NCBI RefSeq assembly: GCF_014145225.1
Contig: NZ_JABVCQ010000020.1
Coordinates: forward strand, 1 to 60,254
DNA length: 60,254 nt
Reading direction: 5' to 3'
Source of the DNA: Thiospirillum jenense
GTDB lineage: Bacteria; Pseudomonadota; Gammaproteobacteria; Chromatiales; Chromatiaceae
The notes beneath the pieces were generated by a model that worked only from the letters and a program-made list of their open reading frames with translations, ran no database searches and was not told the DNA's origin. Of the stretch, positions 9,324 to 19,352 are shown in pieces. A program made the position numbers and the translations under genes. Position 1 is the stretch's first letter. Each line of letters starts with the position of its first letter.

Positions 9324-10661
9324 GTGAATAAAAACACACCGCCGCTGCAAGTGCAATTAGCCACCCTCGGCTGCCGTCTCAATGAAGCCGAAACGGAATA
9401 CTGGGCGCGACAACTCAATCAAGCGGGCGCTACCATTCTTAATCCAAGCGATGTTCATTCACCCGCCGATTTAATCATTATCAATACCTGCGCCGTCACC
9501 GCCGATGCCGTGCGCAAATCACGGCGGTTAATTCACCGCTTGCGCAATCAATATCCACACGCCCGCTGTGTTGTTACCGGCTGCGCCGCATCTTTACCGG
9601 TTTATCACGCTGGATTTCAAGCAGAGTGCGACATTTTAATTCCCAATGCCGATAAAGATCAATTGGTCAGTCTCATTAATGCTGCCTTGCAATTATCATT
9701 ATCACCAATGAACGATCAGCCCGCGTCATCCAATGTATTATTCACACGCGGCCGGCAGCGAGCATTTATTAAAATCCAAGATGGCTGCCGTCACCGCTGT
9801 CATTTTTGTATGACCACCCTTGCCCGCGGCGCCGAACGCAGCCGCCCAATTGCTGAGATTATTCAACACATCCAACAATTGACAACCGAAGACATTCACG
9901 AGGTGTTATTAACCGGTGTTCACGTCGCTGGCTACGGCCATGATCTGCACACCAATTTAATGGCATTATTAACAGCCATCTTAAATGACACCAGCATTGA
10001 ACGGATCCGCCTCGGCGCACTCGAACCCTGGGAATTGCCGACAGCGTTATGGTCATTATTTGACAATCCACGTTTAATGCCGCATCTCCATTTACCAGTA
10101 CAAAGCGGCTCGGATCAAGTATTAAAACGCATGGGGCGGCGCGGCAGTGCAATTCGCTTTGCTGAGTTAGTTTCAATTGTCCGCGAGCGCATTCCAACTG
10201 TCAATTTAACCACCGACATCATTGTTGGATTTCCCGGCGAAACGGATGCCGATTGGCAGCAAACATTGGCATTAGTCACGCAAAGTCAATTCAGTCATGT
10301 GCATAGTTTTGCTTATTCACCGCGCCCCGGTACTCGCGCCGCTGATCTGCCCCAACGGATAGATGCAGCAATTATGCAGCACCGCATCCGTGAATTAAAG
10401 CAATTAACAGCGGTATTAAAACGCACTCAATTAGAACGGCAACTCGGGCGCGCCGATCAGGTATTAATTGAAGCGCGCCCGCCCGACTGCCGCGAGTGGG
10501 TTGGCTATACGCGCAATTATTTCCCTGTTAAAATAGCGATTGAGGCAGCACCATCACTATTATTAACCAATCAAATCATCCCAGTGCGCCTAACAACACT
10601 CACACCCGATGGATTAGCATTGCACGGGCAGTGCATCACTGAATTAACGCGAGGGTTGTAA
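9324..10661 (+). CDS. mtaB: tRNA t6A37 methylthiotransferase MtaB
   Basis: A radical-SAM methylthiotransferase that converts t6A37 to ms2t6A in tRNAs reading ANN codons. It has the N-terminal UPF0004 domain with three cluster Cys (LGCRLNEAE, NTCAV, TGCAA), then the radical-SAM motif CRHRCHFC, the LPVQSGSDQVLKRMGR and TTDIIVGFPGETD segments, and a C-terminal TRAM-like region. At 445 aa its length is normal. The open frame extends back to 9267, but that would overlap the divergent hydrogenase; GTG 9324 (start VNKNTPPLQV) fits the family better. Its 3' end overlaps ftsX by 18 bases, tail to tail. Confidence 0.87.
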   Translation: MNKNTPPLQVQLATLGCRLNEAETEYWARQLNQAGATILNPSDVHSPADLIIINTCAVTADAVRKSRRLIHRLRNQYPHARCVVTGCAASLPVYHAGFQAECDILIPNADKDQLVSLINAALQLSLSPMNDQPASSNVLFTRGRQRAFIKIQDGCRHRCHFCMTTLARGAERSRPIAEIIQHIQQLTTEDIHEVLLTGVHVAGYGHDLHTNLMALLTAILNDTSIERIRLGALEPWELPTALWSLFDNPRLMPHLHLPVQSGSDQVLKRMGRRGSAIRFAELVSIVRERIPTVNLTTDIIVGFPGETDADWQQTLALVTQSQFSHVHSFAYSPRPGTRAADLPQRIDAAIMQHRIRELKQLTAVLKRTQLERQLGRADQVLIEARPPDCREWVGYTRNYFPVKIAIEAAPSLLLTNQIIPVRLTTLTPDGLALHGQCITELTRGL

Positions 10662-11609
10662 TTGGTTTAACCGCTGCGCAACGACTAACCAACTGCCAGC
10701 AATCCCTAATGCAATGGCGCCAATCATTAAAATACATGTTGCAATCCAATCTAATCCCAACAGTTGAAAATGACTATGATACAAGCGCGCAATGCGATCT
10801 ACTGGCGTTTGTAGCTGCCATGCCATGAAGTTCACTAATACCCAGGCGCCACTACCGCCAAATAATCCATACCAGGCGCCGCTATACAAAAAGGGACGGC
10901 GAATAAAAGAAGCTGTAGCGCCCACAAGGTCCATGACCTCGATTTCATTACGGCGGTTTTCAACTTCAAGCCGAATCGTATTGCCAATCACTAATAAAAC
11001 ACCAATCGCTAATGCAGCACTCAATAACCACAGCCCCTGTTGTAATAATTTAATCACCGCTTGCAATCGTTGGATCCATTCAGTATCCAAGCGCACAAAG
11101 TCAATACCTGGCAATTGCGCCACACTTGCGCTTAACTGCTCTAATTCTGTTAAATCACTAATATAAGATGTGGGATATAATGCCAACACCACTGGTAACG
11201 GATTTTCGGTTAATTGATCTAATGCCGCACCTAGTCCACTATAACTACGAAATTCAGCTAATCCAGCTTGACGCGAAATGATTTCCACATGAGCAACATC
11301 AGTCCGTTGGCGCAATTCATTAGCTAACTTATCCGCTTGTTGTTCATCAATATGTGGTAATAAAAAAAGTGAAATAGCAGCCGCACCTTCCCAATGTCCG
11401 CCTAATTCTTTGAGGTTAATTGTGAATACATGTAGCGCAGTGGGCAAGGCTAATGCAATTGCAATTGCTGCAATGGTCAATGCCGTTGCAAATGGCGTTA
11501 CCCATAATTGCTGCACACTATCTGATGCGGCATTGACATGGCAAGTAAGCCACGCATACAGCCGTTGTTTTAGAGATCGCGCTGTGTGTCGAGTGGTTAT
11601 GGTAGCCAT
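10644..11609 (-). CDS. ftsX: Cell-division protein FtsX
   Basis: Membrane subunit of the FtsEX complex, which couples septal peptidoglycan hydrolase activation to division. The N-terminal cytoplasmic part is followed by TM1 (about 40-60), a periplasmic domain (about 65-190, with ELRQRTDVAHVEIISRQ and NPLPVVLALYP) and three further helices. The VENRRNEIEVMDLVGAT motif typical of FtsX is present. Length 321 aa matches the family. ftsE, normally directly upstream and overlapping, is not here: the next gene upstream is an unrelated EAL protein in the opposite orientation. Confidence 0.9.
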   Translation of the reverse strand: MATITTRHTARSLKQRLYAWLTCHVNAASDSVQQLWVTPFATALTIAAIAIALALPTALHVFTINLKELGGHWEGAAAISLFLLPHIDEQQADKLANELRQRTDVAHVEIISRQAGLAEFRSYSGLGAALDQLTENPLPVVLALYPTSYISDLTELEQLSASVAQLPGIDFVRLDTEWIQRLQAVIKLLQQGLWLLSAALAIGVLLVIGNTIRLEVENRRNEIEVMDLVGATASFIRRPFLYSGAWYGLFGGSGAWVLVNFMAWQLQTPVDRIARLYHSHFQLLGLDWIATCILMIGAIALGIAGSWLVVAQRLNQLQPSR

Positions 11610-11839
11610 TTGATAATATGTAGTAATGCAAAATCAATCGCTGCAAATGCGCTGTTCGTATCGCCATCAATGGGTATTGGAGGTTAAAATCTTGATGACT
11701 CTAGCACCTGTTGATGCAAATAGATTAACATACAAGTGTCCACTTAACCTAAATAATTATCCAAATTGATAGTGCTATTCGTAGTAAAATCACTGTCAGA
11801 AGTAACAATGACGGTTTATGCTATTAGGTAGATGCTGTT

Positions 11840-13153
11840 ATGAATTTAGCGAATATGAATACAATTCTTTGTCTTGGGTTTGATGCCCAAATGTGGCGGT
11901 TATCCGATATATTAGAAGAGTATCGTCCAAACTGGATACGCCTTACCGTATTATCCGATAATCCAAGTGTCACTGCTGCGTTGGCGGATAATGAGCAATG
12001 GGATTTAATTTTATGTGATGTCACAGCATTTTATTTATTGCATATAGATAAATTACTTGTGAATCAAATGAATCGCTCCCCTTCATTAGTGTTAGTTCGT
12101 CCATTGGGTAGCAGCCTGTCACCAGCAGAGGCATTTCGACGCGGTGCAGCAGATGTTGTTACGATTGGCGATCAAGAACACCTGTTGATGATTATTGAAC
12201 GTGAAATTATAAATGCTGTGATGCGTAAAGAACTAAAGCAACTACGTCGAACATTAAAATCAGACATTGCACCTTTACCTAAACTAACTAAATTTGAAGA
12301 TTTCAATCAAGACCCAGATCAAGAAAATCCGCTTTTACAAGAGCAAAGTATTGAAAAAATTATTCCTTTGGTGACTACTTCACGCACCGAAGATTTGCGT
12401 ATTAAACGGTTGATTGAATCCGATGGATTGGTGTTAGAATACCAACCGATTGTGACACTAAAATTGATTGCCGAACAACCAGCATTATTTGAAGCGTTGT
12501 TGCGATTGCGTGATGAAGATGGACGTATCTTGCGACCATTAGATTTTTTTCCAGTTGCGTCGCGTCATAGTTGGTTAACTAAACTCGATCAATGGGTGTT
12601 TCATCGTGCATTAGCAACATTGGCACACATGCAGACGCAATCTGGCATTATGGCAGGATTGTTTTTGAATCTCGCAACGGAAACGCTTGCTTCTGATCTG
12701 GCGCTAGATGCCATTATTAATACCATTGACACAGCTGCTATTATGCCTGGGTCACTTGTGATCGAAGTAGATAAAGAAGTTTTTAGTAAACAAAAAGCTG
12801 GATTAAAACGGTTACATCAAATACTCCAGTCTTATCAACATGGTTTACTCATTGAGAAATTTGATGCTGATGATGGCTGGTTGCTTGATTTAATACCTAA
12901 CTTAGTCACGCATGTGAAACTCAATTGTAATTTTTTACACGGGGCGATTGTTGACCATGAAACAGAAGATGCACTACGCCGCCTTATTTCCTGTGCCACT
13001 AATCATCATGCAAAAGTGATTGCATTAGCAGTTGACAACGCAAATGTTTTGCCATTGCTCTATTCCATTGGGGTTGATTATATTCAAGGACATTTTGTCA
13101 GTATGCCGTATGAAGAGCTAGTATATCCTAGTGTTCACGTCGTAGAAATTTAG
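11840..13153 (+). CDS. Degenerate EAL-domain protein with N-terminal receiver-like domain
   Basis: A 437-residue cytoplasmic protein. Residues about 1-130 have the length and alternating strand/helix pattern of a response-regulator receiver (LILCDV in the place of the phospho-Asp strand). Residues about 190-437 form an EAL phosphodiesterase fold. The EAL Glu (FEALLR, Glu218), an Asn (FLNLA), a Glu (LVIEVD), a Lys (HVKLN) and QGHF are kept. The DDFGTG metal loop is changed to DADDGW, the following KxD Asp is Asn, and the AExVE Glu is missing. It therefore probably binds rather than hydrolyses c-di-GMP, like FimX, which regulates type IV pili; the pilus link is inference. A GGDEF fossil follows. 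Confidence 0.75.
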   Translation: MNLANMNTILCLGFDAQMWRLSDILEEYRPNWIRLTVLSDNPSVTAALADNEQWDLILCDVTAFYLLHIDKLLVNQMNRSPSLVLVRPLGSSLSPAEAFRRGAADVVTIGDQEHLLMIIEREIINAVMRKELKQLRRTLKSDIAPLPKLTKFEDFNQDPDQENPLLQEQSIEKIIPLVTTSRTEDLRIKRLIESDGLVLEYQPIVTLKLIAEQPALFEALLRLRDEDGRILRPLDFFPVASRHSWLTKLDQWVFHRALATLAHMQTQSGIMAGLFLNLATETLASDLALDAIINTIDTAAIMPGSLVIEVDKEVFSKQKAGLKRLHQILQSYQHGLLIEKFDADDGWLLDLIPNLVTHVKLNCNFLHGAIVDHETEDALRRLISCATNHHAKVIALAVDNANVLPLLYSIGVDYIQGHFVSMPYEELVYPSVHVVEI

Positions 13154-13334
13154 TGACTGTATTGAATATTTTAAGGAGTTATGGGATTAAAAAATGATAA
13201 CCGGTCAGCCTGATTAGCTTTTTTATAAAATAAGAAAAGTAGTAAAAAATGTAATAAAAGTTAGAACTCACTACACAAACTTCTCCTTTTTCACAAAAGA
13301 GCAGTTTAGCTGACTAATTACAAATCGCATTTAC

Positions 13335-13697
13335 CAATTGACGATTGTTTATGGCTGCTAAGTTGTGTTTTGGTCACAAAATCGCGCAATTATCAATCGT
13401 TTACTTCTTAAAAACAACTTAGTTTAATTACCCGTTATGGCTAATCTGATAACCATGTTATCCAAAAAAATTTGGTAGTGCATTGCACAATAGGATTTTA
13501 GGCAAAATTTATATTTTTTATCAGACGGATACACCCGATTGATCCTATCCAGCAACGTATCACCCCAGTTGCAGGTCGCTATTAGCATTGGTGCAACTAT
13601 GCTGTTAAAACCCATGTTAACTGCTATGCTAGACCTAGCGGACGTTGCTTTGTGTCAAGCGAAAGAAACTGGTAGAAATCAGGTATGTATCCTTTAA
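13335..13697 (+). pseudogene. Fossil GGDEF (diguanylate cyclase) domain
   Basis: The 646-base space after the EAL gene contains remnants of a GGDEF domain in the correct order. GHKIAQ at 13372 corresponds to the GH(K/E)xGD helix. RYG at 13433 is followed by a stop where RYGGDEF is expected. In another frame, 13500-13697 reads LQVAISIGAT, then LADVALCQAKETGRNQV, the standard SIG and ADxALYxAKxxGRN C-terminal signature, ending in TAA at 13695. At least one frameshift and several stops break it. Whether it was once fused to the preceding EAL gene or was separate is not known. The parts at 13154-13334 and 13698-13799 show nothing recognisable. Confidence 0.65.
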
Positions 13698-13799
13698 TAT
13701 CAATACGATTGCTTACTGACTGTTTTGCCTATTACGGATACTACTTATTGGCAGTATTTGATAATTTTTACTAACTAAAAAGTAATAAAGGTGAGAAAA

Positions 13800-14900
13800 A
13801 TGAACAGACGACAATTTATTTCTTCTACGAGCATTGGTGCTATTACAGCAGGTTTAACTATTCCAGCCTATGCCGAAATGCCTAAAATTAAATGGCGTTT
13901 AGCATCTAGTTTTCCTAAAAGTTTAGACACGATTTATGGCGGCGCTGAAATGCTTGCGCACCGCATTATGGAATTAACTGCTGGTCAGTTTGAGATTCGC
14001 GTATTTGCTGGTGGTGAAATTGTACCGCCATTTGGTGTATTGGATGCTGTTCAACAAAATACGGTTGAATGCGGTCATACTGCATCCTATTATTACTATG
14101 GGAAAAATAAAGCGTTGGCATTAGAGACCACTTGTCCATTTGGGTTAAATACTCGTCAATTAACTGCATGGGTATTTGAAGGCGGTGGCTTAGAACAATT
14201 GCGTAAATTATTTGCCGACTACCAAATTGTTAATTTTCCTGGTGGCAGTACTGGCGCACAAATGGGCGGCTGGTTTCGCAGTGAAATTAAATCGTTATCT
14301 AGTTTAAACGGCCTTAAAATTCGTATTCCCGGCTTTGGTGCTGAGATATTTTCACGATTAGGTGCTGTCCCGCAATCATTACCGGGGGGCGAAATTTACC
14401 CAGCATTAGAACGTGGTGCAATTGATGCTGCCGAATGGACTGTTCCTTATGATGATGCCAAACTCGGGTTTCATAAAGTTGCTAAATATTATTATTATCC
14501 GGGCTGGTGGGAACCGGGCACCCACCTTGTGTTTTATGTGAATAAAACACAATGGGATGCTTTACCACCTATTTATCAAGCAGTATTTGAAACTGCGGCT
14601 AAAGAAACACATTTACTGATGTTAGCTACTTATGATGTCAAAAACCCAACTGCATTACAACAGCTTGTGCGGGATGGCGCAGTTTTACGACGTTTTCCTG
14701 ATGATGTTTTATTAAAGGCTTATGCAACTGCTCAACAAGTATATGCCGAAGAATCAGCACATAATCCGGCATTTAAAGCGATTTATGAATCAATACAAGC
14801 ATTTCAGCAAATTGCCGATCCTTGGTGGGGAATTGCCGAATCTTCAATGGCAAATTTCATGCGCGCCATGCAGCGACAGCAGAATAAAACTGCACCTTAG
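13800..14900 (+). CDS. TRAP transporter solute-binding protein, DctP/TakP family, Tat-exported
   Basis: Periplasmic binding protein of a tripartite ATP-independent transporter. The N-terminus MNRRQFISSTSIGAITAG is a twin-arginine signal, with predicted cleavage after AYA. The mature protein contains IRVFAGGEIVPP, GLKIRIPGFGAEIFSRLG, PGGEIYPALERGAIDAAEW and PYDDAKLGFHKVAKYYYYPG, typical of the alpha-keto-acid/TakP-like subgroup. ATG 13800 with AAAGGTGA at 13788 is preferred over GTG 13791. The membrane subunits DctQ and DctM are not adjacent, so the substrate and partner transporter cannot be read from context. Confidence 0.88.
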   Translation: MNRRQFISSTSIGAITAGLTIPAYAEMPKIKWRLASSFPKSLDTIYGGAEMLAHRIMELTAGQFEIRVFAGGEIVPPFGVLDAVQQNTVECGHTASYYYYGKNKALALETTCPFGLNTRQLTAWVFEGGGLEQLRKLFADYQIVNFPGGSTGAQMGGWFRSEIKSLSSLNGLKIRIPGFGAEIFSRLGAVPQSLPGGEIYPALERGAIDAAEWTVPYDDAKLGFHKVAKYYYYPGWWEPGTHLVFYVNKTQWDALPPIYQAVFETAAKETHLLMLATYDVKNPTALQQLVRDGAVLRRFPDDVLLKAYATAQQVYAEESAHNPAFKAIYESIQAFQQIADPWWGIAESSMANFMRAMQRQQNKTAP

Positions 14901-15079
14901 CAGTAGTGTTATTTTTCAATAACATTGAGATACATATCGTCAATTTAATACCAACGGTATTTTTAATACTGACGCTGCTATAGTTTTAGTGTTCTAATTA
15001 AACCTAGCACCAATAACAGCCCCCACGTTGTCAATTAGTAATTAACTGGCATACCACACGTTTATAATGGAAAATTTGC

Positions 15080-16660
15080 ATGTCCGAACTTGACGAACAA
15101 TTGAATAAGCGGCGCACCTTTGCCATCATTTCTCACCCAGATGCTGGTAAAACAACCTTGACTGAAAAACTGTTGTTATTTGGTGGCGCTATTCAAATGG
15201 CAGGTACAGTCAAAGGGCGTAAAGCGGCGCGTCATGCCACTTCGGATTGGATGGAATTAGAGAAACAACGTGGTATTTCAGTGACTTCTTCAATCATGCA
15301 GTTTGTTTATGGTGAAGCAATTATCAATTTATTAGATACGCCCGGGCATGAAGATTTTTCTGAAGATACTTACCGTACTTTAACAGCGGTTGATTCAGCA
15401 TTAATGGTTATTGATGTCGCAAAAGGCGTGGAAGAACGCACTATTAAGCTCATGGACGTTTGTCGGCGGCGGGCAACACCTATTTTGACTTTTGTGAATA
15501 AACTTGATCGCGAAGGGCGAGCGGCTATTGAAGTTTTAGATGAAATTGAGCAAATTTTAAATATTCAATGTGCGCCAATCACCTGGCCGATTGGGATGGG
15601 TAAACGGTTTCGTGGTGTTTATGATTTACGGCATGATTGCACACATTTATTTAGTGCAACACATGGCGGTAAGATTAAGACAGGTGAAATCATTCAAGGC
15701 TTGATGAATGCACGTCTTGATGAGTTACTAGGCGACCAAGCGGATGAATTGCGTGAAGAACTAGAATTGGTATCAGGTGCATCACATCCATTTGATCTTG
15801 ATGCGTATTTGCATGGATATCAAACCCCCGTATTTTTTGGTTCAGCAATCAATAACTTTGGTGTCAAAGAATTATTAGATGCTTTTGCTATTTATGCGCC
15901 AATGCCCGGCCCTCGTTCAGCGCGTGAACGCCAAATTAATTCAAATGAAGAAACCTTTACTGGCTTTGTATTTAAAATACAGGCGAATATGGATCCTTCT
16001 CATCGAGATCGTATTGCGTTTTTAAGAATTTGTTCAGGCAATTATCGCAAAGGTATGAAAATACGCCACGTCCGCTTAGGAAAGACCATACAAATTGCTA
16101 ATGCAATTACTTTTCAAGCAGATGAAAGACGGTTGGTAGAAGAGGCTTGGCCAGGCGATATTATTGGATTGCATAATCATGGCACCATTCAAATCGGGGA
16201 TACCTTTACCGAAGGTGAAGAATTGAAATATGAAGGCGTACCATTTTTTGCACCTGAATTGTTTCGGCGGGTTGTATTAAAAGACCCATTAAAAACTAAA
16301 TCCTTATTGAAGGGCGTAGTGCAATTGTGTGAAGAAGGTGCAACGCAAGTATTTCGTCCACTGAAAAATAATGACATCATGCTTGGTGCTATTGGTATGC
16401 TACAGTTCGACGTTGCAGCTTATCGCCTCAAACATGAATACAGTGTCGAGGCGGTTATGGAGCCAGTCGGTGTTTATACCGTCCGTTGGGTCGTGAGTGA
16501 TAATACTAAAATGATTGAACAGTTTAAAAATAAAGCCTACGAAAATTTGGCTCTTGATGGAGATAATCAATTGGTTTATCTCGCATCAACACGAGTCAAT
16601 CTTGCATTAACAGAAGAGCGTTGGCCGGCGCTGCAATTTCTTGCAACCCGTGAATTATAA
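15080..16660 (+). CDS. prfC: Peptide chain release factor 3
   Basis: GTPase RF3, which removes RF1/RF2 from the ribosome after termination. Walker [15 protein letters not shown], switch region [22 protein letters not shown] and NKLDRE are all intact, followed by the RF3-specific domains ([12 protein letters not shown] near the end). At 526 aa it is the expected length (E. coli 529). No clear Shine-Dalgarno is seen before ATG 15080. The following sdhB frame is close, suggesting co-transcription. Confidence 0.97.
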   Translation: MSELDEQLNKRRTFAIISHPDAGKTTLTEKLLLFGGAIQMAGTVKGRKAARHATSDWMELEKQRGISVTSSIMQFVYGEAIINLLDTPGHEDFSEDTYRTLTAVDSALMVIDVAKGVEERTIKLMDVCRRRATPILTFVNKLDREGRAAIEVLDEIEQILNIQCAPITWPIGMGKRFRGVYDLRHDCTHLFSATHGGKIKTGEIIQGLMNARLDELLGDQADELREELELVSGASHPFDLDAYLHGYQTPVFFGSAINNFGVKELLDAFAIYAPMPGPRSARERQINSNEETFTGFVFKIQANMDPSHRDRIAFLRICSGNYRKGMKIRHVRLGKTIQIANAITFQADERRLVEEAWPGDIIGLHNHGTIQIGDTFTEGEELKYEGVPFFAPELFRRVVLKDPLKTKSLLKGVVQLCEEGATQVFRPLKNNDIMLGAIGMLQFDVAAYRLKHEYSVEAVMEPVGVYTVRWVVSDNTKMIEQFKNKAYENLALDGDNQLVYLASTRVNLALTEERWPALQFLATREL

Positions 16661-16722
16661 GCAACGCCCTATTGCACATAGTCTTTAGATCTCATGGTTG
16701 CCACCTAATATACTCACAATTA

Positions 16723-17427
16723 ATGTCACACCTAGTAAAAATTCATTTATTTCGCTTTAATCCTGAGCGTGATACGCAGTCTCGAATGCAAGTATTCGAC
16801 GTTGCGGTGCATTCAGGAATGATGCTACGCGACGCTTTATTGGAAATTAAAGCGCTTGATGAAACCTTTGCTTTTCGTCATTCTTGTGGCGAAGGAGTTT
16901 GCGGTTCCGATGGCGTTAATGTTAATGGTGTTAATTGTCTTGCGTGTACAACACCATTAACCAGTCTCACTGAACCTATTATAATCCGCCCCTTGCCTGG
17001 ATGTCCTATTATCCGCGATTTAATTGTAGATATGTCCAAGTTCTATGAACAATACCGTGCCATTCGCCCTTATCTTATTCGCACCGAACCATTACCAGAA
17101 CACGAATTATTACAATCGCCATCAGAACGCGCACAACTTGATGGCTTATACGAATGTATTCTCTGTGGTTGTTGTACAACTGCTTGTCCATCATTTTGGT
17201 GGAATCCCGATCAATTTCATGGCCCCGCCGCATTACTTCAAGCATGGCGCTTTTTAATTGATAGTCGTGATCAGGCAATGAATGCACGTCTTGACGCACT
17301 TGAAGGACCGTATCGCTTATTTCGTTGTCACAGTATTATGAATTGTGTTGAAATGTGTCCCAAGCAATTAAATCCAACTCAAGCAATTGGTCATATTAAA
17401 ATGCTTTTGTTAAATAAAGCGATATGA
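16723..17427 (+). CDS. sdhB: Succinate dehydrogenase iron-sulfur subunit SdhB (orphan)
   Basis: Electron-transfer subunit of complex II (234 aa from ATG 16723). Cys55, Cys60, Asp63 and Cys75 form the [2Fe-2S] site, in the same spacing as E. coli. CILCGCCTTACP plus CHSIMNCVEMCPKQLNP supply the [4Fe-4S] and [3Fe-4S] ligands. A longer frame starts at 16672, but its first 17 residues are unlike the family. sdhC, sdhD and sdhA are absent on both sides, which is unusual; the gene lies between prfC and an MFS gene, overlapping the latter by 4 bases (ATGA). Confidence 0.92.
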   Translation: MSHLVKIHLFRFNPERDTQSRMQVFDVAVHSGMMLRDALLEIKALDETFAFRHSCGEGVCGSDGVNVNGVNCLACTTPLTSLTEPIIIRPLPGCPIIRDLIVDMSKFYEQYRAIRPYLIRTEPLPEHELLQSPSERAQLDGLYECILCGCCTTACPSFWWNPDQFHGPAALLQAWRFLIDSRDQAMNARLDALEGPYRLFRCHSIMNCVEMCPKQLNPTQAIGHIKMLLLNKAI

Positions 17428-18746
17428 CTAACACCATAAAAATGACACAAGTTCATTCAAAAAGAGCAATATGGTCGTGGGCAATCTATGACTGGGCTAA
17501 TTCGGCTTTTGCCACCGTGATCATGGCCGGCTTTTTTCCAGTATTTTTCAAACAATTTTGGGCAGCACCACTACCAGCAACCACCAGTACATTCTGGCTC
17601 GGCATGGTCAATTCTGCGGCAAGTTTAATTATTGTATTGACCGCCCCTGTACTTGGCGCTCTTGCTGACCGTCTCAATGCAAAAAAACGGTTTTTATTAC
17701 TCTTTACCGTATTAGGTGTATTTTCCAGCGCCGCGCTGTATTGGCTGGCTCAAGGTCAATGGGTATTGGCACTCGCCATATATTTTATTGGATTATTGGG
17801 CTTTTCTGGTAGCAATATTTTCTATGATGCGTTATTAGTTGACGTATCACAACCACATCAATATGAACGCGTATCGTCACTTGGCTATGCCATGGGCTAT
17901 CTAGGTGGTGGTGTATTATTTGCCATCAATGTTGTGATGACTTTACATCCCGATTGGTTTGGATTAAATGACGCGAGTGCCGCGGTACGTTGGTCATTAT
18001 TCAGTGTTGCTGTGTGGTGGGGTGGATTTGCGATTCCAATTGCACTGTGGGTCACTGAACAGCCTAATGTGGGCATCAGCCCTCATCAACCTTTCGCCAC
18101 TGTTTTCTTTTCAGTATTGCGTGAATTATGGGCGACATTACAGCTTATTCGGCGCTTACCCAATAGCTTTTTATGTTTACTTGCATATTGGTTTTATATT
18201 GATGGTGTAGATACCATTGTGCGCATGGCGGTTGATTATGGATTGTCACTTGGTTTTGCCGCCAGTGATTTAATGTTATCGTTATTAATCACTCAAATAA
18301 TCGGTTTTCCAGCGGCATTGCTATTTGGTCATCTCGGAGAACATTGGGGGGCGAAAAATAGCATTTTATTAAGCATAGCGGTTTATTTATTAATAGTTGC
18401 AGCCGCATCTCAGTTGCAAGTTGTCATGCACTTTTATGTATTAGCCGCCGCAATTGGTTTGGTGCAGGGTGGTATTCAGGCATTAAGTCGTGCATTATTT
18501 GCTCATTTAACGCCGCGTTATCAGACTGCTCAGTTTTTTGGCTTTTTTAATATGGTTGGCAAATTTGCGGCGGTATTAGGCCCAGCACTGGTTGCAATGA
18601 CGGCTGCTTTAACCAATGACACACGCTTATCACTCTTGCCGATTGCAGGGTTATTTATTATTGGAGCTAGTTTATTGTGGCGAGTCAATTTGACGGATGG
18701 TAAAGCTGCAATTGCTGTACTGGAACAGCAAACACGCTCAACTTAA
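17424..18746 (+). CDS. UMF1-family major facilitator transporter
   Basis: A 440-residue membrane protein with about 12 hydrophobic helices. The N-terminal SWAIYDWANSAFATVI is the hallmark of the UMF1 (Atg22-like) branch of the major facilitator superfamily. PVLGALADRLNAKKR matches the MFS loop 2-3 signature. Bacterial members are poorly characterised exporters or permeases and the substrate is unknown. Its start overlaps the sdhB stop, so translation is probably coupled. Confidence 0.85.
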   Translation: MTNTIKMTQVHSKRAIWSWAIYDWANSAFATVIMAGFFPVFFKQFWAAPLPATTSTFWLGMVNSAASLIIVLTAPVLGALADRLNAKKRFLLLFTVLGVFSSAALYWLAQGQWVLALAIYFIGLLGFSGSNIFYDALLVDVSQPHQYERVSSLGYAMGYLGGGVLFAINVVMTLHPDWFGLNDASAAVRWSLFSVAVWWGGFAIPIALWVTEQPNVGISPHQPFATVFFSVLRELWATLQLIRRLPNSFLCLLAYWFYIDGVDTIVRMAVDYGLSLGFAASDLMLSLLITQIIGFPAALLFGHLGEHWGAKNSILLSIAVYLLIVAAASQLQVVMHFYVLAAAIGLVQGGIQALSRALFAHLTPRYQTAQFFGFFNMVGKFAAVLGPALVAMTAALTNDTRLSLLPIAGLFIIGASLLWRVNLTDGKAAIAVLEQQTRST

Positions 18747-18848
18747 ATCTGAGTTCGGCAAAATGATGCTCTACAGTTTAGTTTTTTGAATTAGACTGTC
18801 GGAAATTGAATAATTGATTATCTAATAATTCTGTCGTGAAATCTAATT

Positions 18849-19190
18849 ATGCCAACGAAACAAACACCACTCGAACATATTGCACAACAAATTAAAAATA
18901 ATCCAGTTATGATTTATATGAAAGGCACTCCACAATTACCGCAATGCGGTTTTTCACAACGTGCGGCGCAGGTGTTAATTGAAAGTGGTGTCAGTTTTGC
19001 TTATGTCAATGTGTTGCAGGACACGAAAATTTTGTCAGCCCTACTCAATTATGCAAATTGGCCGACCTTCCCCCAGATTTATGTAGATGGTGAATTGATA
19101 GGTGGTTGCGATGTTATCTTAGAATTGCAGGCAACAGGTGAATTACAACCATTATTAGATGCCGCATCAAACCGGAAATTAAGTGATTGA
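18849..19190 (+). CDS. grxD: Monothiol glutaredoxin GrxD (Grx4)
   Basis: A 113-residue CGFS-type glutaredoxin: KGTPQLPQCGFSQRAAQVL holds the single active-site Cys, and WPTFPQIYVDGELIGGCDV is the glutathione-binding TFPQ/GGCD signature. These proteins carry and transfer [2Fe-2S] clusters, often with BolA partners, in the cytoplasm. Length matches E. coli Grx4 (115). It stands alone between an MFS gene and the convergent rnt gene. Confidence 0.96.
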   Translation: MPTKQTPLEHIAQQIKNNPVMIYMKGTPQLPQCGFSQRAAQVLIESGVSFAYVNVLQDTKILSALLNYANWPTFPQIYVDGELIGGCDVILELQATGELQPLLDAASNRKLSD

Positions 19191-19352
19191 ATGAGTGCAA
19201 TACTTTGTAGAATTAAGGTTGCCTGATAGCCAATTCAGGGTAAAGTGATTGCGAGATCATCAACAAAATAATCTAATTCAACCATCATTAGACGTAGTGA
19301 ATTGGCTATGTCAATAAAATTACGATCATTGATATTTAATCAGATGCCACAA

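Noticed and set aside
11671-11802. Short frame (about 40 codons) between ftsX and the EAL gene
   Set aside because: No family and no independent coding signal; an internal GGAGG is not enough. The 230-base gap shows nothing firm.
19216-19310. Inverted repeat ATAGCCAATT / AATTGGCTAT between grxD and rnt
   Set aside because: Arms are about 70 bases apart and AT-rich; no T tract, likely chance.
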